This document shows positions 52,085 through 60,150 of a DNA stretch of 64,000 nucleotides, one piece after another (positions within the stretch are counted from its first letter, which is position 1; each line of letters opens with the position of its first letter). Both the position numbers and the translations under genes were made by a program. Origin of the DNA: Microlunatus parietis (lineage in GTDB: Bacteria > Actinomycetota > Actinomycetes > Propionibacteriales > Propionibacteriaceae); the NCBI RefSeq assembly GCF_013407955.1, contig NZ_JACCBU010000001.1:2232001-2296000 (forward strand), read 5' to 3'. Below the pieces are notes generated by a model, which did not search any database, was not told where the DNA came from, and saw only the letters and a program-made list of their open reading frames with translations.

Positions 52085-53126
52085 ATCCGGACGCCTGCCG
52101 AGCGTGACGATCATGGACGTGGCGCGCCGGGCCGGGGTGTCGAAGGGCCTGGTCTCGCTGGCGCTCAACAATCGTCCGGGGGTCGCCGTGGCCACTCGGC
52201 AGCGGGTCCTGGACGCCGCGGCCGACTTGGGCTGGATCCCGAATTCGTACGCCCGCGGGCTGTCGCTGCGGACCACCTTCACGCTCGGTCTGGTGGTCCG
52301 GCGGGACCCGTCGGTGCTGATGGCGAATCCGTTCTTCGCGTCGTTCATCACCGGCGTCGAGTCGGTGCTGAGCACCCGCGGCTGGTCCCTACTGCTCAGC
52401 GTCGTGCCCGACGAGGAAGCGGAACGGGACGCCTACCGCAACCTGGCCGGCAACCGGGCCGACGGCTTCTTCCTGACCGATCTGCGGATCGAGGACCCGC
52501 GGCCGGGCTTGCTCGCCGAACTCGGCGCCGAGGCCGTCCTGGTCGGTCCGCCGCAGCCCGGAACAGACCTGCCGTCGGTCAATCTCGATGATCGTCAAGG
52601 GGTCACCGCGTCCGTCGAACACCTGCTGCGCTTGGGTCATCGGCGGATCGCCCACGTGACCGGGGACGTCCGGATGGTGCACGGCGCCGGCCGTCTGGAC
52701 GCCTTCCGGCGGGCGATGGAGCGGGCCGGCCTGGCGGCGGACCTGGTCCGGCCGGGAGACTTCTCGGCCGCGTCGGGCGCCGCGGCCACGACCGCCCTTC
52801 TGGCCGCGCCGCACCGGCCGACCGCCATCGTCTACGGCTCGGACTCGATGGCGGTGGCCGGGCTCAAGGTGCTGCAGTCTGCCGGGATCCGGGTGCCGGC
52901 GGACGTGTCGATCGTCGGCTTCGAGGGCATCGAGCTCGGCGAGTACCTCAATCCCCCGCTGACCACCGTCCGCACCGATCCGGTCCGCTGGGGCGTCGAG
53001 GCGGCCAAGCTGCTCTGCGCGCGGCTGGCCGGCGAGCCGGCCCCGCAGCAGTCCGATCTGCCGCCCGCCGAGTTGCTGGTACGGGACTCGACGGCGCCAC
53101 CCGACCACACAGGAGATTCAGCGTGA
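52077..53126 (+). CDS. LacI-family transcriptional regulator
   Basis: A 349-residue regulator. The HTH is VTIMDVARRAGVSKGLVSLA, then LNNRPGVAVATRQRVLDAAA, with the hinge helix NSYARGLSLRTTFTLG. The sugar-sensing domain includes FFASFITGVESVLSTRGWSL and HLLRLGHRRIAHVTGDVRMV, then VYGSDSMAVAGLKVLQSAGI. The GTG start overlaps the end of the binding-protein gene by 8 nt. Its target is very probably the palindrome at 50401-50418. Confidence 0.94.
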   Translation: MAESGRLPSVTIMDVARRAGVSKGLVSLALNNRPGVAVATRQRVLDAAADLGWIPNSYARGLSLRTTFTLGLVVRRDPSVLMANPFFASFITGVESVLSTRGWSLLLSVVPDEEAERDAYRNLAGNRADGFFLTDLRIEDPRPGLLAELGAEAVLVGPPQPGTDLPSVNLDDRQGVTASVEHLLRLGHRRIAHVTGDVRMVHGAGRLDAFRRAMERAGLAADLVRPGDFSAASGAAATTALLAAPHRPTAIVYGSDSMAVAGLKVLQSAGIRVPADVSIVGFEGIELGEYLNPPLTTVRTDPVRWGVEAAKLLCARLAGEPAPQQSDLPPAELLVRDSTAPPDHTGDSA

Positions 53127-54202
53127 CCTTTCCCTACCGTCTGGAACGGGTCGGCGTGATCATGAGCCCGCAGCCCGGCGAGCCGAACGAGGTCGAGGGG
53201 GTGCTCAACCCCGGCAGCGGTCGCGGCCCCGACGGCGAGCTCTATCTGCTGCCCCGGCTGGTCGCCGCGGGCAACGTGTCCCGGGTCGGGCTGGCCCGGA
53301 TGATCATCACCGACGGCGTACCGACCGGCGTCGAACGGCAGGGCGTGGTGCTGGCGCCGGACCGATCATGGGAGCGCGGGGCCGGCAACGCCGGAACGGA
53401 GGACCCGCGGATCACCTGGATCGAGCAGCTCGGCCGGCACGTGATGACCTATGTCGCGTACGGGCCGCTGGGGCCGCGAACCGCCGTCGCCACCTCTGTT
53501 GATCTTCGCATCTGGACCCGGCACGGGCCGGTTCACTATGCCTACGACGATGCCCTCGATCTCGATCTGAATCTCTTTCCGAACAAGGACACCGTCTTCT
53601 TCCCGCAGCCGATCATCGCACCGGACGGCACCGAGAGCCTGGCCGTGCTGCACCGTCCGATGTGGGACCTGGAGGATCTCCGGCCCGGGCAAGGCAGCCG
53701 GCCGCCGGCCTGGCTGGCCGATCCCCGGCAGGCGATCTGGATCTCCTTCGTGTCGCTGGCCGAGGCGCTTCATGATCTTGGTGCGCTGACCCGCTGGCGC
53801 GGGCACCGGTATGTCGCCGGCCCCGAGTACGCGTTCGAGGAACTCAAGATCGGCGGCGGGCCGCCGCCCTGCCGGGTGCCGGAGGGCTGGCTGATCCTGC
53901 ACCACGGCGTCACCGGCGAGCTCGGCAACGCCTTCGAGCCGCAGCAACGAGTCAACTACGCCGCCGGCGCGATGATCTTGGAGGCCGACGAGCCGTGGTG
54001 GGTGCTGCGCCGGACCGCCGAGCCGCTGCTCATCGCCGAGACCGACGAGGAGCGGACGGGCACCGTACCCAACGTCGTCTTCCCCACCGCGATCGAGGAG
54101 ATCGACGGCGCGCCGTACGTCTTCTACGGCATGGCCGACTCCCGGATCGGGGTGGCCCGCCTCGTCCGGGACGATCCCGGATCGCTTTCCGCCGACCGTT
54201 GA
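53123..54202 (+). CDS. Glycoside hydrolase family 130 (mannoside phosphorylase-like)
   Basis: A 359-residue five-bladed beta-propeller enzyme without signal peptide. GVLNPGSGRGPDGELYLLPR, NAGTEDPRITWIEQLGRHVM and NKDTVFFPQPI are the conserved blade motifs of GH130, whose members phosphorolyse or hydrolyse beta-mannosides with an Asp acid. GWLILHHGVTGELGNAFEPQ follows. The GTG start overlaps lacI (GTGA). It probably degrades an imported mannose-containing product. Confidence 0.88.
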   Translation: MTFPYRLERVGVIMSPQPGEPNEVEGVLNPGSGRGPDGELYLLPRLVAAGNVSRVGLARMIITDGVPTGVERQGVVLAPDRSWERGAGNAGTEDPRITWIEQLGRHVMTYVAYGPLGPRTAVATSVDLRIWTRHGPVHYAYDDALDLDLNLFPNKDTVFFPQPIIAPDGTESLAVLHRPMWDLEDLRPGQGSRPPAWLADPRQAIWISFVSLAEALHDLGALTRWRGHRYVAGPEYAFEELKIGGGPPPCRVPEGWLILHHGVTGELGNAFEPQQRVNYAAGAMILEADEPWWVLRRTAEPLLIAETDEERTGTVPNVVFPTAIEEIDGAPYVFYGMADSRIGVARLVRDDPGSLSADR

Positions 54203-54229
54203 ACCCATCCCCGACTGGAGTCTCCCGCC

Positions 54230-56332
54230 ATGTCCCTCTTCCTGCGCGCCCTCGGCCTCTCGCTCGACGGCCGCGACACCGATCCGGCCTACGCCGCCGC
54301 CTGGCGGACGGTCCGGGCCGCGGCCGACGCCTCCCTGACGTCCACGCTGACTGCCCGAGGCATCACCGACCGACTGTCCGGCTGGGGCCACAACTACTAC
54401 TGCCCCGAGCACGGCGGCGCACTGGAGTTCGACGAGACGCAGCCGGATCGGCACCGATGCGCGGAATTCGATCATGAGGTGACCGGCGAGCAGTTCGACA
54501 CCGGCTGGGCGTACGTACGCAACAACCGGCTCCTTGATCATCTCGCGGCGTCGTCGCTGGCCACGGCCGTGACCGGCGCGGACCCGGACGCCGAGCGTGC
54601 GGTGGAGATCCTGACCGGGCTGGCCGAGGTCTATGCCGAGCTGCCCCGGCACGGCACCAAGGTCGGCCAGGGCCGGCTGCTCGCGCAGAGCCTCGAGGAG
54701 GCCGTCGCGGCGACCGGTCTGGCCCGCAGCTTCGCGCTGATCGCCGACCGACTGACGCGTGATCAACAACAGTTGATCATGGAGCAGCTCTTCCGGCCGA
54801 TGGCCGACGTGATCGCGGACCAGTTGATGAACCGCACCCACAACATCGAGGTGTGGCACCTGGCCGGCCTGGCCTCGCTCGCCGTCGTCCTCGATGATCG
54901 CCCGCTGGCGTACGCGACCCTGAACCGGCGGCACGGGATCCGGGACCAGCTCGCCGACGGCGTGCTGCCGGACGGCTGGTGGTACGAGGGCGCGCCGGGC
55001 TACCACTTCTACATGCTGACCGCGGTACTCGCGGCCGTGGAGAGCTACCGGGCGCTGGGCATCGAGACCGACGCGGCGGACACCCTGGAGCGGATGCTGC
55101 TGACGCCGATCGAGACGGCCCGCAACGACCTGACCGTGCCGGCGTTCAACGACGGCAACCCCGCACTCACCGTTGCGCCGGGGCTCGCGGCGCGCAGTGA
55201 TCTCTACGTCCGCGGTGCCCGCGTCTGCCGGTCCACGCGACTGGACCGGTTCCTGGAATCGCCGCTCAGTCAGGGATTCGACCGGACCAGCAGCACGTAC
55301 CTGATCTTCGGCCGCGGTGGTGCGCCGTCGCCCGGACCGGTCGCCGGCTGGCCGGTCGGCCGGCGCGACGTGCTCCCCGACAGCGGCTACGCGATCCTGC
55401 GCCGGCCCACCGCAGCGGACGGCGGCGAACCCGACACCTGCGTGTTCCTCAAGTACGGTCCGCACGGCGGCGGCCACGGCCAGCCGGACAAGCTCGAGAT
55501 CGACCTCATGATCAACGGCGCCCGGGTGATCGCCGATCCGGGCTGCGTCGCGTACACCCATCCGCTGCACCGGCCCTGGTACGTCCAGACCTGGTCGCAC
55601 TCGACGATCTTGATCGACCGGATCAGTCAGCCGCCGATCAAGGGCACCCTGCTCGGCCACCGCCCGGTCACGCCGGACTCGTTCGGCATGATCGACGCCC
55701 AGGTCGCGTTCGGCGAGAAGCCCGACCCGGAGGGGGTCCAGGTGCTCTGGCACCAGGACGACCCGGCGCCGGTCGCCGCCTACGCCGGCGTCACGCTGCG
55801 GCGGTTGTTGATCATGACTCCGCCGGCGCTGGGCGACTACCTGCTCGACCTGGTGCTGGTCGATGCCGACCACCGGCACAGCATCGACCTGATCACCCAC
55901 GTCCGCGGCACCCTGATCACCGACGACCCGGGCCGCCCGGCCACCGACCGGATGCTGCTGCCGCACTTCAGCCGGGTATGCCGCGTGGCCGACCCGACCG
56001 GCCGGACCGACTACGTGATCACCGACGACGGCCGGCCGCTCACCCGCTGGCACGCCGGGGCCGACGAACTGCTGACCGCCGTCACCCCGGACAACCCGCC
56101 GCATCAGACCTGCGCCAGCACCGTCGAACGGGTGGTCGGCGACCGCGCCCTCTTCGCCTCGGCCCTGTCGCTCGGCCCGTCCGGCATCACCGGCCTGCGG
56201 CTGCTCGACGGCGGCGTCGAGGTCGTACTCGACGGGACGAGCCACCACTGGCAGTTCGACCCAACCCTGCGAGCCGATCCGGCGTCGACCCGGTGGACCG
56301 AACCGCTGCTAGGCGTCAGTCTTCGATCGTGA
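54230..56332 (+). CDS. Heparinase II/III-like polysaccharide lyase
   Basis: A 700-residue protein without signal peptide. An N-terminal helical toroid (about 1-330) has NRTHNIEVWHLAGLASLAVV and PDGWWYEGAPGYHFYMLTAV (candidate catalytic Asn/His/Tyr). A C-terminal beta-sandwich of heparinase II/III type (about 365-690) has HGGGHGQPDKLEIDLMINGA, then RVIADPGCVAY and QTWSHSTILID. The family eliminates uronic-acid polysaccharides; the substrate here is unknown. GGAG lies 9 nt before the ATG. It is the last gene of the LacI cluster and overlaps the end of the convergent antitoxin gene by 17 nt. Confidence 0.88.
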   Translation: MSLFLRALGLSLDGRDTDPAYAAAWRTVRAAADASLTSTLTARGITDRLSGWGHNYYCPEHGGALEFDETQPDRHRCAEFDHEVTGEQFDTGWAYVRNNRLLDHLAASSLATAVTGADPDAERAVEILTGLAEVYAELPRHGTKVGQGRLLAQSLEEAVAATGLARSFALIADRLTRDQQQLIMEQLFRPMADVIADQLMNRTHNIEVWHLAGLASLAVVLDDRPLAYATLNRRHGIRDQLADGVLPDGWWYEGAPGYHFYMLTAVLAAVESYRALGIETDAADTLERMLLTPIETARNDLTVPAFNDGNPALTVAPGLAARSDLYVRGARVCRSTRLDRFLESPLSQGFDRTSSTYLIFGRGGAPSPGPVAGWPVGRRDVLPDSGYAILRRPTAADGGEPDTCVFLKYGPHGGGHGQPDKLEIDLMINGARVIADPGCVAYTHPLHRPWYVQTWSHSTILIDRISQPPIKGTLLGHRPVTPDSFGMIDAQVAFGEKPDPEGVQVLWHQDDPAPVAAYAGVTLRRLLIMTPPALGDYLLDLVLVDADHRHSIDLITHVRGTLITDDPGRPATDRMLLPHFSRVCRVADPTGRTDYVITDDGRPLTRWHAGADELLTAVTPDNPPHQTCASTVERVVGDRALFASALSLGPSGITGLRLLDGGVEVVLDGTSHHWQFDPTLRADPASTRWTEPLLGVSLRS

Positions 56333-56651
56333 TCGTCTCGTCGGGAAACTCGGCGACGACCCGCAGCCGTCCGCCGAGAGCGGCAACGTAGGACTCGAGG
56401 GTGCCGACCTGAGTTCGGGACAAGTCACCGTTCTCCAGCTTCGACACGGCGGCGGCCGAGACGCCCATCGCCGCAGCGACGTCGGCCTGACGCGGCACAT
56501 GCGCCTTGCGGATCTCGGCGAGCTTGTACGCCCGCTGAGCCTGCCGCATCTCCCGCCTGTAGCGGGTGACCCGGACCTCGTCAGTCGTGCCGAGGGCATG
56601 CTTCTCCGACCGCACGTCTTCCCAGCGGCGGGCCCGCTTCTTCTCAGCCAT
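56316..56651 (-). CDS. XRE-family antitoxin (HigA-like)
   Basis: A 111-residue DNA-binding protein. The N-terminal part is basic (EKKRARRWEDVRSEKHALGT). The HTH is ADVAAAMGVSAAAVSKLENG, followed by the DLSRTQVGTLESYVAALGGR wing region and a beta-strand tail VVAEFPDETITIED. This is the standard antitoxin downstream of RelE/HigB-like toxins. Its ATG overlaps the end of the damaged toxin gene. It is intact and presumably still binds the inverted repeat at 56892-56909. Confidence 0.9.
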   Translation of the reverse strand: MAEKKRARRWEDVRSEKHALGTTDEVRVTRYRREMRQAQRAYKLAEIRKAHVPRQADVAAAMGVSAAAVSKLENGDLSRTQVGTLESYVAALGGRLRVVAEFPDETITIED

Positions 56652-56883
56652 CTCTTCTCCTCATCGTCGTAGCTGCCCGCGAGCCATGCGGCGTACCGCT
56701 GCTCGGCGACCGGGATGTTCTCTCGGTACCACGTCTCCGGTCAGCCAGAGGGCGACCGAGCGTCGGCCCGTCCTGCGCGAGCGTGTCGATCGCGGCTTCG
56801 ACTCGGTCGGCGAGGTCGGGGTCCTGGTCGGCGAGCTTGAGCAGCCACTCGCTGACTTCGTCGGCGAGGATCACTGACCACAC
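56644..56883 (-). pseudogene. Internally deleted RelE/HigB-type toxin gene
   Basis: The start is intact: VILADEVSEWLLKLADQDPD, then LADRVEAAIDTLAQDGPTLG and RPLADR, a typical HigB/phage-Gp49-like N-terminus. The central sheet with the catalytic basic residues is missing. Immediately after RPLADR another frame encodes WYRENIPVAEQRYAAWLAGS, the usual C-terminal helix. I infer loss of about 40-50 internal codons with a frame change. The toxin should be inactive, while its antitoxin and operator remain. Confidence 0.7.
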
Positions 56884-56889
56884 GCGAAC

Positions 56890-56909
56890 AGCTTAACCCA
56901 CAGGTTAAG
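56890..56909 (-). promoter_or_regulatory. Toxin-antitoxin promoter and operator
   Basis: CTTAACC-caca-GGTTAAG (56892-56909) is a perfect inverted repeat. TAAGCT on the minus strand (56895-56890) lies within it and 6 nt from the GTG at 56883, giving a leaderless, autorepressed promoter. Confidence 0.65.
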
Positions 56910-56973
56910 TCACCCAAGCATGCACGGGCTGACGGAGCCGATCACCGGCGTCGTCGATCGGGCCACCGCGTTG

Positions 56974-57393
56974 CTACGGGAGCAGCCCGATGACGAGGGC
57001 CATGCCCAGGAACAACACGAGCTGGTACCCGCAGTTGATCACGGTGAGCCGGGCCGGTTTCTGCTCGAAACCGTTGTGCTGCGCCAGGGTGGACGCCGAG
57101 AAGCCGAGCCAGGCCACGGACCCGACGGCGAGTTCGAGCCATGGCGAGCCGCCGCCGAAGTAGCCGGACGCGACGGCGCAGGCGAGCGCGAGGGCTAGGG
57201 CCGTCACGATGATCGAGGCGATCAGCACGACGAACGGCCGTCGGCCGGCTCGCGCCGAGTCTTCCTTGGTCACGCCGGTGAGCTTCCGCCAGGTGGCACC
57301 GATGAGTCCCCAATCGCTGTACCAGACCCAGGCGATCACCATCCCGACCACGATCGCGGCGACGACGGCCGGCCAACTGACACTCAACTCCAC
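56974..57393 (-). CDS. DUF1761 membrane protein
   Basis: A 139-residue protein with four membrane helices (SWPAVVAAIVVGMVIAWVWY, VVLIASIIVTALALALACAV, WLELAVGSVAWLGFSASTLA, GYQLVLFLGMALVIGLLP). The IAWVWYSDWGLIGATWRKLT segment is the DUF1761 signature. GAGGAG lies 6 nt before the GTG at 57393, which is preferred to a GTG at 57414. Function unknown. It is divergent from an HxlR regulator that may control it. Confidence 0.88.
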   Translation of the reverse strand: MELSVSWPAVVAAIVVGMVIAWVWYSDWGLIGATWRKLTGVTKEDSARAGRRPFVVLIASIIVTALALALACAVASGYFGGGSPWLELAVGSVAWLGFSASTLAQHNGFEQKPARLTVINCGYQLVLFLGMALVIGLLP

Positions 57394-57419
57394 AACGGGC
57401 TCCTCACTCGACACTCCCG

Positions 57420-57438
57420 ATCAACTTGATAGAATCAA
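57420..57438. promoter_or_regulatory. Three-half-site operator near HxlR start
   Basis: ATCAA-c-TTGAT-aga-ATCAA (57420-57438) gives two overlapping palindromes directly upstream of the HxlR gene and overlapping a TAGAAT box (57430-57435). It is a probable autoregulatory site. Confidence 0.55.
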
Positions 57439-57443
57439 CCGTG

Positions 57444-58088
57444 ATGGAAACAGTCAACCAGACGAGGGCACCGCGCAGCTACGGGCAGTTCTGCGCACTG
57501 GCTCGCTCGCTGGACGTCGTCGGTGATCGCTGGACGCTGCTGATCGTGCGGGAACTGCTCCCCGGACCGCTCCGCTATACCGAACTGAAAACGTCGCTCG
57601 ACGGCATCGCGACGAACCTGCTGGCCGCGCGGCTCCGCACCCTGGAGGAGCATGGGATCGTCGCGCGCCGACTGGAGGAATCGGGTGTCGCCTACGGACT
57701 GACGCCCTGGGGCGCCGAACTGCGGGAACCGATGGAGGCGCTCGGCCGCTGGGGCGCACCGCTGCTGGCGACGGGCCGTGGCGACGACGCGTTCCAGCCG
57801 CGTTGGCTGACCCTCGCCCTGCCCGCCCTCCTTCGCGGAGCGACCGCGGACCCACCCGTCGAACTCGGCATCGAGACCGACGGCTTCCGCATGGTGCTGC
57901 GCGTGGACCAGGACGGTCCACGTGCGTTCGTCCGCCCCGAGGCCGAGCCCGAGACCTGGCTCGTCGCGGAGCCGGACGTCATCGTCGCCCTCGCCGCCGG
58001 TGAGCTCACCGTCAGCCAGGCCCTCGCCCAGGCCGAGGTCCGGGGCCCTCGTAGGGTCATCAGGTCGGTCTTCGCGTCCGGCCGCTGA
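57444..58088 (+). CDS. HxlR-family regulator with C-terminal SCP2-like domain
   Basis: A 214-residue protein. The HxlR winged HTH occupies residues 10-100 (FCALARSLDVVGDRWTLLIV, then RELLPGPLRYTELKTSLDGI and LAARLRTLEEHGIVARRLEE). A C-terminal domain of about 100 residues (FRMVLRVDQDGPRAFVRPEA, then VIVALAAGELTVSQALAQAE) resembles an SCP2 sterol-transfer fold, the architecture of larger actinobacterial HxlR proteins that sense hydrophobic ligands. The start is the ATG at 57444. Confidence 0.9.
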   Translation: METVNQTRAPRSYGQFCALARSLDVVGDRWTLLIVRELLPGPLRYTELKTSLDGIATNLLAARLRTLEEHGIVARRLEESGVAYGLTPWGAELREPMEALGRWGAPLLATGRGDDAFQPRWLTLALPALLRGATADPPVELGIETDGFRMVLRVDQDGPRAFVRPEAEPETWLVAEPDVIVALAAGELTVSQALAQAEVRGPRRVIRSVFASGR

Positions 58089-58111
58089 GGAGAGGTCAAA
58101 AGAGAGCCACG

Positions 58112-58606
58112 ATGTCCGAGCACGATCGAGCCGTCGCCTGGGGCGAGGAGCTGCAGCGGATCCACCGCCGCCTTCGGGACGCCCTGGCCCTGACCAGGAA
58201 CGCGATCGACGATGCCGAGACCGGTGCCGGGACCACTGCGGACCCGAACGCCGACGCCGCCCGCGATCTGCTGCTCTACTGCCGCGGGTTCTGCCAGGCA
58301 CTCTCCGGTCACCATCGCGGCGAGGACGCGGTCCTGTTTCCCGAGCTGCTCGCCGACCACCCCGCGCTGGCTCCCGTGATCACCCAGCTGAGCACGGACC
58401 ATTCCATGATCGAATACCTGCTGAACGGACTTGCCGCCGCCATCGAAACCGGGGCGCCTGCGGCCGAGCAACTCCGCCATCTCGACGGGATCGAAGCCGT
58501 CATGGAGACTCACTTCCGCTACGAGGAGAAGATGCTGGTCGGGCTCCTCAACGCGAGCGAACTCGCCGGGACCAAGCACGGCTACCTCGGGCCGCTCGCC
58601 GAATAG
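58112..58606 (+). CDS. Hemerythrin HHE domain protein
   Basis: A 164-residue four-helix bundle. Iron ligands are predicted in ELQRIHRRLRDAL, FCQALSGHHRGEDAVLFPEL, ITQLSTDHSMIEYLL and EAVMETHFRYEEKMLVGLL. Such proteins bind a di-iron centre and sense or carry O2 or NO. It lies 23 nt after the HxlR gene and is probably co-transcribed, which suggests the regulator controls it. Confidence 0.9.
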   Translation: MSEHDRAVAWGEELQRIHRRLRDALALTRNAIDDAETGAGTTADPNADAARDLLLYCRGFCQALSGHHRGEDAVLFPELLADHPALAPVITQLSTDHSMIEYLLNGLAAAIETGAPAAEQLRHLDGIEAVMETHFRYEEKMLVGLLNASELAGTKHGYLGPLAE

Positions 58607-58656
58607 CCCGGCCCTACCCACTCCCTGACTCCTGGAACGCACGCCGTGCCATCGCG

Positions 58657-58662
58657 TAGGTT
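58657..58662 (+). promoter_or_regulatory. Leaderless -10 box
   Basis: TAGGTT ends 7 nt before the GTG at 58670 and fixes that codon as the start of the nucleotidyltransferase. Confidence 0.55.
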
Positions 58663-58669
58663 CGGCGCC

Positions 58670-59383
58670 GTGACCGAGCGAACGGACGGCGTGATCGAAC
58701 GGGCCCGGGCCTGGGCGGCCGAGGATCCGGAGTTGCTGGGGCTCGTCGTCTACGGATCGGTCGCGCAGGGTCGGACCCATGAGCTGTCCGATGTTGATCT
58801 TGTCGTGGTCACGGCAGCCGGCAGCAGGGAGCGGCTCTGGGACCGCCGACTCGAGATCGCGGCACGTCTGCTCGCCGAGCCCGTCGCCTGGTCGCACGAA
58901 CTGCCATGGCAGGGCCAGCATCGCTTCCAGGCCTGGCGGTCAGACCTGCTCGGAGTTGACCTGACGTTCGACGAGGGACGGGTCGAGCAGCACGACGTGT
59001 TCGCGACCGGCCAACCCAAAGCTCTGGCCGGCGACGTGATCATTCCCACACCGGACCCACCCGATCCCCGTGGCCAGGCCAAGGCGCTCGATGCCGAGAC
59101 CTGGATCTGGCTCCTCGGCATCCACAACCAGCTCCGGCAGGGCCGTACCTGGGACGCGTACGTCCAGTTCACCGCCCTGCTGGACACGCGTCTGGCCACC
59201 CTCCTCGGACCCGAGGAGGTCGCGGCGCTCGTGCCTCGGGCCGTCACGACCGACGAACTGCTCCGGCAGCTTCGACGCGCCGTCGCCGACTACGACCGAT
59301 TGCGGCACACGGACGCTCTGGCCGACCCGACGTTCGCCCTAGCCTACGCCATCCGCACGGCCCTCCTCGGAGGCCTTGGGTGA
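58670..59383 (+). CDS. Nucleotidyltransferase domain protein
   Basis: A 237-residue protein. The catalytic G-S-x10-D-x-D motif is in LVVYGSVAQGRTHELSDVDL, followed by VVVTAAGSRERLWDRRLEI. A helical C-terminal domain (LGIHNQLRQGRTWDAYVQFT, LLRQLRRAVADYDRL) resembles aminoglycoside adenylyltransferases. The substrate is unknown. The start follows from the leaderless box at 58657. Confidence 0.85.
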   Translation: MTERTDGVIERARAWAAEDPELLGLVVYGSVAQGRTHELSDVDLVVVTAAGSRERLWDRRLEIAARLLAEPVAWSHELPWQGQHRFQAWRSDLLGVDLTFDEGRVEQHDVFATGQPKALAGDVIIPTPDPPDPRGQAKALDAETWIWLLGIHNQLRQGRTWDAYVQFTALLDTRLATLLGPEEVAALVPRAVTTDELLRQLRRAVADYDRLRHTDALADPTFALAYAIRTALLGGLG

Positions 59384-59464
59384 CTTTCCGCCGCGACTGA
59401 CCGGCCGAAATTCACTCCGGTCGTTCCTACGGACCGACCCGGCATCGTGGGTGAGGGCGCAGCC

Positions 59465-59470
59465 TAGACT
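59465..59470 (+). promoter_or_regulatory. Leaderless -10 box
   Basis: TAGACT ends 6 nt before the GTG of the NUDIX gene. Confidence 0.5.
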
Positions 59471-59476
59471 GATCCG

Positions 59477-59956
59477 GTGCCGACGCCCGAATACATCGCC
59501 CGCCTGCGCACCAAGATCGGCAACGAACTGTTGCTGCTGCCCGGAGTCTCGGGGGTGATCATCGACGGCGAACCCGGTGCCGAACGGGTCCTGCTCGGCC
59601 GCCGCGCCGACACCGGGCGGTGGGCCTCTGTCGGCGGGATCGTCGAACCGGAAGAACATCCGGCGACCTGCATCCTGCGCGAGATCACTGAGGAGATCTC
59701 GATCAAGGCCCGGATCGATCGGGTGGTGTTGATCACCACACATCCGCCGATCACGTACCCGAACGGTGATCAATGCCAGTTCGTTACCACGGTCTTCCGC
59801 TGCAGCCCGGTCTCCGGCGAACCCGCTGTCGGCGACGAGGAGTCCACCGACGTCGCCTGGTTCCCGATCACCGACCTGCCCGACATCACTGATCATGAAC
59901 GTCGCCGGATCCAGCTGGCCCTGCCCAAGGAAGCCCCAACCGCCTTCGACCTCTGA
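59477..59956 (+). CDS. NUDIX hydrolase
   Basis: A 159-residue pyrophosphohydrolase. The Nudix box reads GGIVEPEEHPATCILREITE followed by EISI. The REIxEE metal-binding core is intact, while the usual Gly after EE-x is Ser. The N-terminal LLLPGVSGVIIDGEPGAERV and VLLGRRADTGRWASVGG are typical. It hydrolyses a nucleoside diphosphate linked to another moiety; substrate unknown. Leaderless start. Confidence 0.93.
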   Translation: MPTPEYIARLRTKIGNELLLLPGVSGVIIDGEPGAERVLLGRRADTGRWASVGGIVEPEEHPATCILREITEEISIKARIDRVVLITTHPPITYPNGDQCQFVTTVFRCSPVSGEPAVGDEESTDVAWFPITDLPDITDHERRRIQLALPKEAPTAFDL

Positions 59957-60150
59957 GCGATCAGACGCGTTGTCAGTGGCTCGGTGCACAGTGTGCGCAT
60001 GACCATTGACAATGATGCGGAGCCGAGAATGGCAAAGGCCCCGGGGGGTTTCCCTGGCAGTAGCCGGTACGCCGTGATTCCCGGGGCTCTCAGTAACCGC
60101 AAGACTACCAGTCCGACAAAGGTTCGGCGAACGATCCGGCCTCGCTGGCC

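Noticed and set aside
53366..56248. 960-codon minus-strand open frame
   Set aside because: It lies antisense to GH130 and the heparinase-like gene, both of which have strong family motifs. The frame is open only because of GC content.
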